A DNA stretch of 64,000 nt from Haliclona indistincta (taxonomy: Eukaryota; Porifera; Demospongiae; Haplosclerida; Chalinidae), in NCBI GenBank assembly GCA_964017065.1, contig OZ024786.1:412836-476835 (forward strand). Reading direction: 5' to 3'. How positions within the stretch are numbered: position 1 is the stretch's first letter; each line of letters opens with the position of its first letter. The notes beneath the pieces were generated by a model, which was not told the origin of the DNA, did no database searches, and worked only from the letters and a program-made list of their open reading frames with translations. The position numbers were made by a program, and so were the translations under genes. Shown piece by piece: positions 37,439-49,921 of this stretch.

Positions 37439-40381
37439 ATGATGGCTGAACAACAACACGATGAGGAAGAATGTATTAGCGCGTTCAAGAGAGGGAACAA
37501 GCTGATGGCGGAGCAGCTACTACCCCGCATACCACTACCAGCTGTCCGTACCATCACGACAACGTTCAAGTTTATATCAGGCTCAGGCCTTGTTGTCTTT
37601 GAAATGTGTACAATGGTGACTCTGCTCCACCTTGCTGCGTACTGGGGCTGGGGAGATGTCGTTACTGCGCTAGTGTCTGTGTACTACTGCGCCGTCAACA
37701 GTAAGGATAGCGGGGGACAGATTCCGTTGCACTATGCCGCCTTCAATGGACACGTCGAGGTTGTCAAATATTTCATCACTGAACTACAATGCGACCCTAT
37801 GGAGAAGGACAATTCTGGCTGGACACCACTTCACTTTGCTTGTTTTAATGGTCACATCAACATTGCCCAGTACCTCATCAGAGAAAAACACTGTAACCCA
37901 TCATGTGAGACCACTCATGGCTGGACACCACTTCACCATGCTTGTTGCTATAACCACGCCCACATTGTACAATATCTGTTATCAACCTGTCAAGTGAATC
38001 CACTGACTAAGGACAAGTTTGGCGACACTGCATTGTCCTATGCTAGTGGCAAGTATGATATCATCAAACTATTTGAACCATTCGAAGAGTGCAGGACAGC
38101 CTTCCCAGTGCACACGTTCACTAAACTGATTCTAACAGGAGACAGTGGAGCAGGCAAGACTACCACAGCTAAGCACCTCGTTCACCTAGCTAGTACAGCT
38201 AGTTCTGATGTACCTGTAGACTGTGTTGCTAATGTCGAACGCTACACAGCAGGGATCGTTCCACACCACATCCAGAGTGAGCAGCTGGGCAACTTTGTCG
38301 TGTACGATTTCGCTGGTCAGCAAGAATACTACTCCAGTCATGCTGCCGTACTCGAGCAAGTGATGCGAAGGTCAGCAGCCATGTTTGTCTGTTTGATAGA
38401 CCTGCGTAAGAGCAACGAGAGTATCTGTCAGTCAGTCCACTACTGGCTAAGCTTTATTGACAATGCGTGCAGCACAGCAGAGGGACGGTCACACGTGTTG
38501 ATTGTGGGCAGCCATGCCGACCAGGTCACATCATCAGTGGAGGAGAAGAGCTCACTGCTGCAGACCATCATAGCTACCAGAAGAGTAAAGCGACAAGAGT
38601 ATGTTGGGTGCATTGCTATGGACTGTCGCAGACCCAACACTGATGCTTCACGTCGTTTGATCACCATACTCGTCAACAGCCAGGAAGCCATCACTGCCAG
38701 TCAGCCCGTCATCCACTACTATAGTCACGTCGTCTACGCATTCCTTCGTACAAAGCTGACAGTTGTAGGCTGTACACTACACGATCTAGTCTCTGCAATT
38801 GATAAAGAAAACGATTCTTCTCTCCCTAGCGACCAGTCTGTCCTCACTGAGATCCTGACCACACTCAGTGATAAAGGGCTCATCCTTTTCATACACCATC
38901 CCCACTCCAGCTGGGTCGTAGTCAAGACAAATGCCTTGCTAAACGAAATCAATGGAACACTGTTTGCCCCTCATCAATTCAAAGAGCATCGTGACATTCT
39001 TGCCAGCAACACTGGCATAGTATCCACCTCCAGCCTACTCAGTGTATTCCCTCACCACAACACAGATATGCTTGTCGGTTTTCTTCAGTCACTGGATTTC
39101 TGTCGACGAGTTGAGCCCTCAGTACTAGAGAACACCAACCTCCAGACCACACCCTCTCACTCCACAGCTGACCTCCTATTCTTCCCTGGTCTCGTTCAGT
39201 CAGAGCGACCAGACAGCCTCGTCCAGCATGGAGCGCTAGAGTTTGGCTGGTGTCTGAGGTGTGTGGATTCACACGAGTTCTTTAGCTCTCGTTTTCTTCA
39301 CGTTCTCCTCCTCTCAGTGGCTTACAAGTTCCCTCTAGCCAGTCAAGGTCTCCATCGCGTGTGCAGAGTGTGGAGGAACGGCATCTTTTGGAGAAATTAT
39401 GATGACATCACAACGGTGATAGAGCTCTTTGACAACAACCGATGTGTGTTGGTGGCTATGTCGTGTAATGACTCCACTCCAATTGAGCATGCTGAACTAC
39501 GCAGTTCTCTCACTGGTCTAGTTCGTCACCTCCAACAGCAGTATTGCCCTCGTCTCAATGTACGTGAGTTCCTCATCTCTCCTGATCTCATCCAGCGATA
39601 CCCTCTGGATAACCTGCCCGACTCTGACCTATTCGACATCCGTCACGTCGCTCAATGTGTCCTCCTTCGCAAGTCAGTGGTTCCCAGTTATCAAGATGGG
39701 CGTAGTTTCTTTAGAGTCCAATCACTTCCCTTTGAGCCATATCACCAGCTTAGTTCCTCCTCCGTTTCTCAGCTACTCAACCCTGTCATGGCTGACCAGC
39801 CAGTTCCTGCCCCCCTCCTCCATGAGGTACGAAAGCTCTGCCATCACTCTAAGGTGGACTCACTAGTGTACAAGGAACTGAGAGAGCATCTGGACAAGCT
39901 GAGTCTGTTTGCTGGCAGCAATCCTCTGGTAAGCTGTACTGTAGCATGTGATGGTAGTATTGTTTCTCTGGTGTGTACAGGAGGTGGCTGAGCTAAAGAA
40001 GGAGGATCTCCCAAGTGACACAGCTGCTACTGGTGACCCCTGTAGTACCCTCAGTGAGTCACAGTACACACATGAACACAAGTTGTGACAGTGGTGCTCC
40101 TCTATACAGGTATTGATGATCTGGTGTATGTCAAGAAATTTTTGAAGAATGTAGTTGACTGGCAGAGTCTAGGACTTGAGCTAGGACTGCTCTATCCTAC
40201 ACTAAAGAGGATTAAGAAGGAACAACATGGAGACATTAGTGACTGTATGATGGAGATGATATCATCGTGGCTGCAGCAACAAGACAACGTGTCTCAAAAT
40301 GGTCTTCCGTCTTGGGCAGTGCTGAGAACAGCACTAGAGGAGATAGGAGAGCATCAGTTAGCCAGTGAGATTAGCACCTGA
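37439..40381 (+). CDS. ANK2: ankyrin–Roc–COR-like–death-domain protein, 944 aa, 3 exons
   Basis: Exons 37439..39928, 39981..40053 and 40110..40381. Same architecture as ANK1 (P-loop GDSGAGKTT at residues 234–242). Roc and COR parts differ by only scattered residues. It has the longest hypervariable insert of the family after RTITTTF (KFISGSGLVVFEM, 37568–37605) and its own ankyrin surface residues (KDNSGWTPLHFACFNG, ETTHGWTPLHHACCYN). Intact. Its head-to-head spacer was cut by the 14-kb insertion, so its promoter may be altered. Confidence 0.9.
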
Positions 40382-40773
40382 TGGTGAGTTGGAGTAGATG
40401 ACTGTGTGTGTGTTTATCAGTTGTCTCTCATACAGGAGGACTAGGAACCGAAACAAGAACAGAACAGTAACTGACATAATTTTTTATAAAATTTCTCATG
40501 AACACTTATAATTTTTGCACAGAATTTAAAACATTTTTGTTAGTTATATTTTTGTACTGTGGAGTCAAAAATTGAAGGCAAAAATTTATTTACTTATGAT
40601 AACATCAAAATTTTAACACATCAAATTTTTGCTTGAAAATAATACCGATAAAAGATGTATAAACGCACAAAACAAAGTACTAAGATTGAGAATGATTTGT
40701 GGAAGATGAGAGAGACCAGCTTGTGACAGTGACTATGTGTTCATATGGTCCATTACTAGCTGTCTTGATGAGG
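40382..40773. other. Tail-to-tail spacer ANK2/TM2
   Basis: Convergent 3' ends as at 19437. Nothing else seen. Confidence 0.55.
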
Positions 40774-41659
40774 CTAAGGATTGTCTAGTGAAGAAGGAGG
40801 ACGATCGGTTTCTTGTTTGTACGGACCTCCATTGTTAGTTGCCGGCAATGGTTTCAATGGAGAGTAGCCGTTTGATGGAGATGGAGATTTAGCTGTGAAT
40901 GGGGAAGACAGCGCCATGGCTGGTCTGAATGGAGAGGCACCGTCTGCTGTTGCTGGAGATGGTCTAGATTGATCTGGAAATACCATTTCACTGCTCATTT
41001 GTGTAGTGTTAGGTCCTCTAGCTGGTGGTGGGCGGGTGTCTTGCTGAGGTGCAGTCGTACATTCTGGTAGAGATGATGGCTGTGGTGGACCATGTTGTAC
41101 TGATGGTGCTGATGGTGTTAGTGGTAGGGACTTGAAGACATTAGTGCCTGATGATGAAGAATTGGGTGTTACAGATGGCGGTGGTAGAACTGGTGAAGGC
41201 TGTCTAGAAGGAACTGGTGTGACTGTAGTACTTCCTAACAGGTTTGAGGTAGCATGCTTTAGCACGGGAGTGCTGTCACCAGAAGAGGGGACACTGTATT
41301 GGGGTAACATTTCATAGTCATTTTCATCACGTTCTTGTATATTTTGTTCGTTCCTAACACGAGGCTTTCTGTGGTGTATGAACCTCACAATCAATCCTAC
41401 TAACACTATGACAGCAATAAGCACAATGGCTGCCATAACCACACCCACTGATATCGTAGCTATCATTACGTCTAAGTTCACTGCTTGTGGTCCGCTCGAT
41501 GGTGGTGGTGTTAGAGAGGAAGAAGGAGCTGGTGATGATGGATCAGTGATATTGACAGTGCCTGATTGAGCAAGAGTTGAGTTAGTTGGTACAATTAGTT
41601 CTTTGATGGTAGCTGGAGTGAAGATGAGCCATTTTGGCACTATATGGAGCTTGTTAGTA
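40774..41659 (-). CDS. TM2: last exon of a single-pass membrane protein, open
   Basis: Same 886-base exon length, acceptor and phase as TM1, with intact frame to …PPSSLDNP. Membrane helix MIATISVGVVMAAIVLIAV; tail keeps YEMLPQY. Differences from TM1 are substitutions and small in-frame indels, as expected of a translated sequence. Upstream exons not identified. Confidence 0.75.
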
Positions 41660-41661
41660 CT

Positions 41662-41723
<62 letters not shown>

Positions 41724-41806
41724 GGAGAGAGAGAGGAAGGGACGGAGGGAGGGACGGAGGGAGGGAGGGAGGGAGAGAGAGAGAAAGAGAGGGAGAGAGA
41801 GAGAGG

Positions 41807-41840
<34 letters not shown>

Positions 41841-41892
41841 GAGAGAGAGGGAGGGAGGGAGGGAGGGAGGGAGGGAGAGAGAGAGAGAGAAA
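41660..41892 (-). repeat. GA/GGGA tract (CT on minus) before the TM2 exon
   Basis: Imperfect GA and GGGA repeats abutting the TM2 acceptor. Confidence 0.85.
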
Positions 41893-42605
41893 GTGGATAC
41901 TGAGGTCAGTATTGTTATTCTAAGGAAAATGGAGCTTGAATTGGTTTGTAATAACAGTGTTCATAGTGGAAGGAACTGGTATTGCCTTATAAGGAAAAAG
42001 TTATTTATAGTCTGGACTCTGAAGTACTAGTCTGTACTTCAGTATGCAACCATCAATATGTCCTGTTGGGCAGTAGACACACAGCTACACTGATACAGTT
42101 CAAAAACTACTTTCTTGTTATAATTACGAACCTTGTAAAAGTTAAAACCAAGAGTTCGTTATCTGAGAGTTTGCAATAAATAATTATGAGATTCTAACCT
42201 CCAAAATTACTAGAGTATGAGAGAAGTGATTTACATTATAAGTCAGCTCAGGTTCACAAGCATTGTGTAATGTACTCCATCATGAGCTCATAATGGAAAG
42301 GAGCTTCATATTCCAATATTAGTAGAGTTTGGAAGATAAGGCAGAACAAGTTTGCACTCTTGAAAACTTTTACTTGGTACTTTCTTCCTATAATAAGGAA
42401 AAAGGAGCAAACTTTTTCAAGTACTTGTCCTAATGCTGTATGAGGAGTGACATGGAGTTCTACACTCCTTTCTTGCATGTTATGGGCAGCTGGCTACATA
42501 GAAAGGTTGTAAGGAAAGGATCTATATTATGTGTTGAAGAAAGGCTTCCATTATTCAACAGATAATTCAGAGAGACCCATTCAAACAAAACACATAACCA
42601 GCTAA

Positions 42606-42972
42606 ATAATAGTTAGAGAGCGCATCCGAGGATCTACGCGATTTAGAAGCCCGAGAGCCGTTGCTATATAGCGTCCGAGCGTAGCGAGGGCGCTATGGTA
42701 ACGGCGCGAGGGCTTCTACATCGCGTAGATCCGATTGGATGGGCTGTCTAACTGATTTAGACCATAGCAACAGCAAACAGAAACGACGCGAACGACGAGG
42801 AAGGACACGCGAGCGCTGTTAAAATTATTCAGTAGAACTCCGCGCACAGAACCGTAATCTGCGCCGTGTGGTGGGATTCCATTATGAAGTCGCGGCAGTG
42901 GCGGGATTCCATTATGAGATTTATGGACCCGCAGCTACGCAACCTGATTGGTCAACATCGCTTAGCTGTGGT
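42606..42972. mobile_element. Insertion flanked by CTAA, 367 bp
   Basis: Absent from the other modules; CTAA is found on both sides (42602, 42973). Contains an internal inverted pair (GGATCTACGCGAT … ATCGCGTAGATCC). Confidence 0.7.
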
Positions 42973-43203
42973 CTAACAATGATTAGACAACACACAGTGA
43001 TTCACCATCTCACATCTGGGTCAACACACACCATTGTTAGTGAAGAAAGGTTAAACCATGCTTTGCTTGTGTGAGTGAGTACATTATCTATCAGTATGTG
43101 GTGTACTAGTCTCACTGGAGTGGATCGACAGGTGAGGAGAACTTCATGATGACACATCACTCAGCTCTGTTTGTTAGTGAAGCAGCTGGTCAGGTCCAGT
43201 GAC

Positions 43204-43577
43204 ATAGTTGCCAACTTCTGAAAAAGTTTGCCCGGGACACTCATTAATATTCAAACCACACCTACAAAATTAATCGGCCACACCTACAAATTAATCGACC
43301 ACACCCATTAATTTTAATAAACACGCCTATTAATTAGTTTACTCTGTACTAGTTTGAGGTAGTGTGTGGAACACCGCGTGAAGTGACACGACTAGCAGAG
43401 GCGAGAGCAGAAGAGGAAGCGCTTATGGCAGAGGAGGAAGCGCTTGTTGAGGCTGAAGAATGAGCCAAGTGCTAAAATTCCGGGACAATCCGGGACAATT
43501 GTCTATCCGGGACACAATCGGGACAATAGCCATTTTCCCGGGACCGTCCCGGCCAAACCGGGACGGTTGGCAACTAT
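43204..43577. mobile_element. MITE with ATAGTTGCCAAC ends, 10-bp duplication
   Basis: Starts ATAGTTGCCAAC and ends GTTGGCAACTAT. GTCCAGTGAC is duplicated at 43194 and 43578, and the empty site is present in all other modules. Confidence 0.9.
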
Positions 43578-44038
43578 GTCCAGTGACTACCATAACCACT
43601 GCACAATCTGGTCTGCTGCTACTGCTGATTGGAGTGATGTCATGTGACTGGAACAATCTGATTGGTTGAACTCACTATCTATCTTGATCATGTCCTCATG
43701 TGTGCTGCTCATATCCACACACACCAGTGACTCTAACTTGTCTACTGACAGTAAGGACAGCAGAGCTGGAACTGGTACGATACAGCTCATACCAGCTAGC
43801 TCCCTCACTGCTGCAACCTGAGACAACACGAGACTATAGTCATACCTGTTTGATAAACCAGTTTACAATACCTGTCTGCTGTCGAGTTAGTGCAGTCTGA
43901 AGTGGAGAGCTTTCTCAATGTAATCGAAGAGTGCTAGCACAAGCATGATCGATATCTGGACATCGACAGAGAAGAACATGATCGGACTCGTCCATTTTGT
44001 TGCATCTGGGCGGAGTTGGTGGGTGTGGTAGACTATTC

Positions 44039-46975
44039 ATGATGGCTGAACAACAACAACAACACCTCGAACAACACGATGAGGAAGATTGTATTAGCGC
44101 GTTCAAGAGAGGGAACAAGCTGATGGCAGAGCAGCTACTACCCCGCATACCACTACCAGCTGTCCGTACCATCACGACAACGTTCAATTTAATAGGAGCA
44201 TGTTCCATGGTGACTCTGCTCCACCTAGCTGCGTACTGGGGCTGGGGAGATGTCGTTACTGCGCTAGTGTCTGTGTACTACTGCTCCGCCAACAGTAAGG
44301 ACAGCGGGGGACTGATTCCGTTGCACTATGCCTCCTGCAATGGACACGTCGAGGTTGTCAAATATTTCATCACTGAACTACAATGCGACCCTATGGAGAA
44401 GACCAATGGTGGCCGGACACCACTTCACATTGCTTGTGATAATGGTCAGCTCAATATTGCTCAGTACATCATCAGAGAGAAACACTGTAACCCATCATGT
44501 GAGAGCAATTATGGCTGGACACCACTTCACCTTGCTTGTGCTAATAACCATGCCCACATTGTACAATATCTGTTATCAACTGGTCAAGTCAATCCACTGA
44601 CTAAGGACAAGTTAGGCCTCACTGCATTGTCCTATGCTAGTCGCAAGTATGATATCATCAAACTATTTGAACCATTCGAAGAGTGCAGGACAGCCTTCCC
44701 AGTGCACACGTTCACTAAACTGATTCTAACAGGAGATAGTGGAGCAGGCAAGACTACCACAGCTAAGCACCTCGTTCACCTAGCTAGTACAGCTAGTTCT
44801 GATGTACCTGTAGACTGTGTTGCTAATGTCGAACGCTGCACAGCAGGGATCGTTCCACACCACATCCAGAGTGAGCAGCTGGGCAACTTTGTCGTGTACG
44901 ATTTCGCTGGACAGCAAGAATACTACTCCAGTCATGCTGCCGTACTCGAGCAAGTGATGCGAAGGTCACCAGCCATGTTTGTCTGTTTGATAGACCTGCG
45001 TAAGAGCAACGAAAGTATCTGTCAGTCAGTCCACTACTGGCTAAGCTTTATCGACAATGCCTGCAGCACAGCAGAGGGACGGTCACACGTGTTGATTGTG
45101 GGCAGCCATGCTGACCAGGTCACATCATCAGTGGAGGAGAAGAGCTCACTGCTGCAGACCATCATAGCTACCAGAAGAGTAAAGCGACAAGAGTATGTTG
45201 GGTGCATTGCTATGGACTGTTGCAGACCCAACACTGATGCTTCACGTCGTTTGATCACCATACTCGCCAACAGCCAGAAAGCCATCACTGCCAGTCAGCC
45301 CGTCATCCACTACTATAGTCATGTCGTCTACGCATTCCTTCGTACGAAGCTGACAGTTGTAGGCTGTACACTACACGATCTAGTCTCTGCAATTGTTGAA
45401 GAAAACGATTCTTCTCTTCCTAGCGACCAGTCTGTCCTCACTGAGATCCTGACCACACTCAGTGATAAAGGTCTCATCCTTTTCATACACCATCCCCACT
45501 CCAGCTGGGTCGTAGTCAAGACAAATGCCTTGCTAAACGAAATCAATGGAACACTGTTTGCCCCTCGTCAATTCAAAGAGCATCGTGACATTCTTGCCAG
45601 CAACACTGGCATAGTATCCACCTCCAGCCTACTCAGTGTATTCCCTCACCACAACACAGAAATGCTTGTCGGTTTTCTTCAGTCACTGGATTTCTGTCGA
45701 CCAGTTGAGCCCTCAGTACTAGAGAACACCAACCTCCAGACCACACCCTCTCACTCCACAGCTGATCTTCTCTTCTTCCCTGGTCTCGTTCAGTCAGAGC
45801 GACCAGACAGCCTCGTCCAGCATGGAGCGCTAGAGTTTGGCTGGTGTCTGAGGTGTGTGGATTCACACGAGTTCTTTAGCTCTCGTTTTCTTCACGTTCT
45901 CCTTCTCTCAGTGGCTTACAAGTTCCCTCTAGCCAGTCAAGGTCTCCATCGTGTGTGCAGAGTGTGGAGGAACGGCATCTTTTGGAGAAATTATGATGAC
46001 GTCACAACGGTGATAGAGCTCCTTGACAACAACCGATGTGTGTTGGTGGCTATGTCGTGTAATGACTCCACTCCAATTGAGCATGCTGAACTACGCAGTT
46101 CTCTCATTGGTCTAGTTCGTCACCTCCAACAGCAGTATTGCCCTCGTCTCAATGTACGTGAGTTCCTCATCTCTCCTGATCTCATCCAGCGATACCCTCT
46201 GGATAACCTGCCCGACTCTGACCTATTCGACATCCGTAATGTCGCTCAATGTGTCCTCCTTCGCAAGTCAGTGGTTCCCAGTTATCAAGATGGGCGTAGT
46301 TCTTTTAGAGTCCAATCGCTTCCCTTTGAGCCATATCACCAGCTTAGTTCCTCCTCCGTTTCTCAGCTACTCAACCCTGTCATGGCTGACCAGCCAGTTC
46401 CTGCCCCCCTCCTCCATGAGGTACGAAAGCTCTGCCATCACTCTAAGGTGGACTCACTAGTGTACAAGGAACTGAGAGAGCATCTGGACAAGCTGAGTCT
46501 GTTTGCAGGCAGCAATCCTCTGGTAAGCTGTACTGTAGCATGTGATGGTAGTAATGTTTCTCTGGTGTGTACAGGAGGTGGCTGAGGTAAAGAAGGAGGA
46601 TCTCCCAAGTGACACAGCTGCTACTGGTGACCCCTGTAGTACCCTCAGTGAGTCACAGTACACACATGTACACAAGTTGTGACAGTGGTACTCCTCTATA
46701 CAGGTATTGATGACCTGTTTAAAGTAAAGATGTTGTTGAAGAGTGTAGTTGACTGGCAGAGTCTTGGTCTAGCCCTGGGACTGCTCTATCCTACACTAAA
46801 GAGGATTAAGAAGGAACAACATGGAGACATTAGTGACTGTATGATGGAGATGATATCATCGTGGCTGCAGCAACAAGACAATGTGTCTCAAAATGGTCTT
46901 CCGTCTTGGGCAGTGCTGAGAACAGCACTAGAGGAGATAGGAGAGCATCAGTTAGCCAGTGAGATTAGCACCTGA
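44039..46975 (+). CDS. ANK3: ankyrin–Roc–COR-like–death-domain protein, 942 aa, 3 exons
   Basis: Exons 44039..46522, 46575..46647 and 46704..46975. P-loop at residues 232–240. N-terminus has a longer Gln run (MMAEQQQQHLEQHDEED), the short hypervariable segment NLIGA (44186–44200) and ankyrin residues of its own (KTNGGRTPLHIACDNGQLN, ESNYGWTPLHLACANN). The death-domain exon is slightly more diverged (FKVKMLLKSVVDWQSLGLAL) and shares LGLALGLL with ANK4, so exon 3 of these two copies has a common history distinct from ANK1, 2 and 5. Intact. Confidence 0.9.
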
Positions 46976-47376
46976 TGGTGAGTTGGAGTAGATGACTGTG
47001 TGTGTGTTTATCAGTTGTCTCTCATACAGGAGGACTAGGAACTGAAACAGGAACAGAACAGGAACTGACATTATTTTTTTAAATTTTTTTATGAGCACTT
47101 GTAATTTTTGCACAGAATTTAAAACATTTTTGTTAGTTATATTTTTGTACTGTGGAGTCAAAAATCGACGACAAAAATTGACATTTACATAATAAAAATA
47201 TGGTAACATATAAAAATTTTAACACATCAAATTTTTGCTTGAAAATAATATCGATAAAAGATGTATAAACGCACAAAACAAAGAATGAGTATGAGTGATT
47301 TGTGCAAGATGAGAGAGACCAGCTTGTGACAGTGACTATATGTTCATATGGTCCATTACTAGCTGTCTTGATGAGG
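46976..47376. other. Tail-to-tail spacer ANK3/TM3
   Basis: Convergent 3' ends as in the other modules. Nothing else seen. Confidence 0.55.
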
Positions 47377-48270
47377 CTAAGGATTGTCTAGTGAAGAAGG
47401 AGGACGATCGGTTTCTTGTTTGTACGGACCTCCATTGTAGTTGCTGGCAATGGTTTCGATGGAGAGTAGCCGTTTGCTGCTGAAGATGGAGATTTAGCTG
47501 TGAATGGGGAAGACAGCGCCATGGCTGGTCTGACTGGAGAGGCACCGTCTGCTGTTGCTGGAGATGGTCTAGATTGGTCTGGAAATACCATTTCACTGCT
47601 CATTTGCACAGTGTTAGGTCCTCTAGCTGGTGGTGGGCGGGTGTCTTGCTGAGGTGCAGTCGTACATTCTGGTAGAGATGATCGATGGCTGTGGTGGACC
47701 AGGTTGTACTGCTGGTGCTGATGGTGTTAGTGGAAGGGACGTGGAGACATTAGTGCCTGATGATGAAGAATTGGGTGTTACAGATGGCGGTGGTAGAACT
47801 GGTGAAGGCTGTCTAGAAGGAACTGGTGTGACTGTAGTACTTCCTAACAGGTTTGAGGTAGCATGCTTTAGCACGGGAGTCCTGTCACCAGAAGAGGGGA
47901 CACTGTATTGGGGTAACAGTTCATAGCCATTTTCATCACGTTCTTGTATATTTTGTTCGTTCCTCATACGAGGCTTTCTGTGGAGTATGAACCTCACAAT
48001 CAATCCTACTAACACTATGACAGCAATAAGCATGATGGCTGCCATAACCACACCCACTGATATCGTAGCTATTATTACATCTAAGTTCACTGCTTGTGGT
48101 CCGCTCGATGGTGGTGGTGTTAGAGAGGAAGAAGGAGCTGGTGATGATTGATCAGTGATATCGACAGTGCCTGATTGAGCAGGAGTTGAGTTAGTTGGTA
48201 CAATTAGTTCTTTGATGGTAGCTGGAGTGAAGATGAGCCATTTTGGCACTATATGGTGCTTGTTATAGTA
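47377..48270 (-). pseudogene. TM3: frameshifted copy of the membrane-protein last exon
   Basis: Homologous over its full length to TM1/TM2 but broken. There is a 2-base insertion next to the acceptor (near 48265), a 4-base insertion in the tail (near 47681) and a 1-base loss near 47440. The membrane helix is intact (48243–47930 remains one frame). Either a pseudogene or a sequence with errors. Confidence 0.75.
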
Positions 48271-48282
48271 CTGTTGAGAGAG

Positions 48283-48328
<46 letters not shown>

Positions 48329-48447
48329 AGGGAGAGGGAGAGGGAGAGGGAGAGGGAGAGGGAGAGGGAGAGGGAGAGGGAGAGGGAGAGGGAGAGGGAG
48401 AGGGAGAGGGAGAGGGAGAGGGAGAGGGAGAGGGAGAGGGAGAGGGA

Positions 48448-48530
<83 letters not shown>
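48271..48530 (-). repeat. GA/GGGAGA tract (CT on minus) before the TM3 exon
   Basis: Regular GGGAGA hexamers followed by GA dinucleotides. Confidence 0.9.
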
Positions 48531-48533
<3 letters not shown>

Positions 48534-49921
48534 ACTAAGGTCAGTATTGTTATTCTAAGGAAAGTGGAGCTTGAATTGCTTTGTAATAACAGTGTTTATA
48601 CATGTAGTGAAGGAACTGGTATTGCCTTATAAGGAAAAAGTTATTTATAGTCTGGACTCTGAAGTACTAGTCTGTACTTTAGTATGCAACCATCAATATG
48701 TCCTGTTGGACAGTAGACACACAGCTACACTGATACAGTTCAAAAACTACTTTCTTGTTATAATTATGAACCTTGTAAAAGTTAAAACCAATAGTTCGTT
48801 ATCTGAGAGTTTGCAATAAATAATTATGAGATTCTAACCTCCAAAATTACTAGAGTATGAGAGAAGTGATTTACATTATAAGTCAGCTCAGGTTCACAAG
48901 CATTGTGTAATGTACTCCATCATGAGCTCATAATGGAAAGGAGCTTCATATTCCAATATTAGTAGAGGTTGGAAGATAAGGCAGAACAAGTTTGCACTCT
49001 TAAAAACATTTACTTGGCACTTTCTTCCTATAAGGAAAACAGGAGGGAAATTTTTCAAGTACTTGTCCGAATGCTGTATGAGGAGTGACATGGAGTTCTA
49101 CACTCCTTTCTTGCATGTTATGGGCAGCTGGCTACATAGAAAGGTTGTAAGGAAAGGATCTATATTATGTGTTGAAGAAAGGCTTCCATTATTCAACAGA
49201 TAATTCAGAGAGACTCATTCAAACAAAACACATAACCAGCTAACAATGATTAGACAACACACAGTGATTCACCATCTCACATCTGGGTCAACACACACCA
49301 TTGTTAGTGAAGAAAGGTTAAACCATGCTTTGCTTGTGTGAGTGAGTACATTATCTATCAGTATGTGGTGTACTAGTCTCACTGGAGTGGATCGACAGGT
49401 GAGGAGATCTTCATGATGACACATCACTCAGCTCTGTTTGTTAGTGAAGCAGCTGGTCAGGTCCAGTGACTACCATAACCACTGCACAATCTGGTCTGCT
49501 GCTGCTGCTGCATGGAGTCATGTCATGTGACTGGAACAATCTGATTGGTTGAACTCACTATCTATCTTGATCATGTCCTCATGTGTGCTGCTCATATCCA
49601 CACACACCAGTGACTCTAACTTGTCTACTGACAGTAAGAACAGCAGAGCTGGAACTGGTACGATACAGCTCATGCCAGCTAGCTCCCTCACTGCTGCAAC
49701 CTGAGACAACACGAGACTAGTCATACCTGTTAGATAAACCAGTTTACAATACCTGTCTGCTGTCGAGTTAGTGCAGTCTGAAGTGGAGAGCTTTCTCAAT
49801 GTAATCGAAGAGTGCTAGCACAAGCATGATCGATATCTGGACTTCGACAGAGAAAAAAGAACGTATCGGACTCCAGTGTCCATTTTGTTGCTTCTGGGCG
49901 GAGTAGATGGGTGTGGCATTC
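48531..49921. promoter_or_regulatory. Head-to-head spacer TM3/ANK4
   Basis: The cleanest copy of the conserved spacer (no MITE). No exon called. Confidence 0.55.

Larger units (their letters stand above)
41893..44038. promoter_or_regulatory. Head-to-head spacer TM2/ANK3, enlarged by two MITEs
   Basis: Conserved module spacer as before ANK1, interrupted by elements at 42606..42972 and 43204..43577. Confidence 0.6.

Noticed and set aside
37034..37459. Minus-strand ORF of 157 codons overlapping the ANK2 5' end
   Set aside because: In other modules the same stretch is in a different frame or has stops; a one-base loss in this copy joins two frames. Not supported as an exon.
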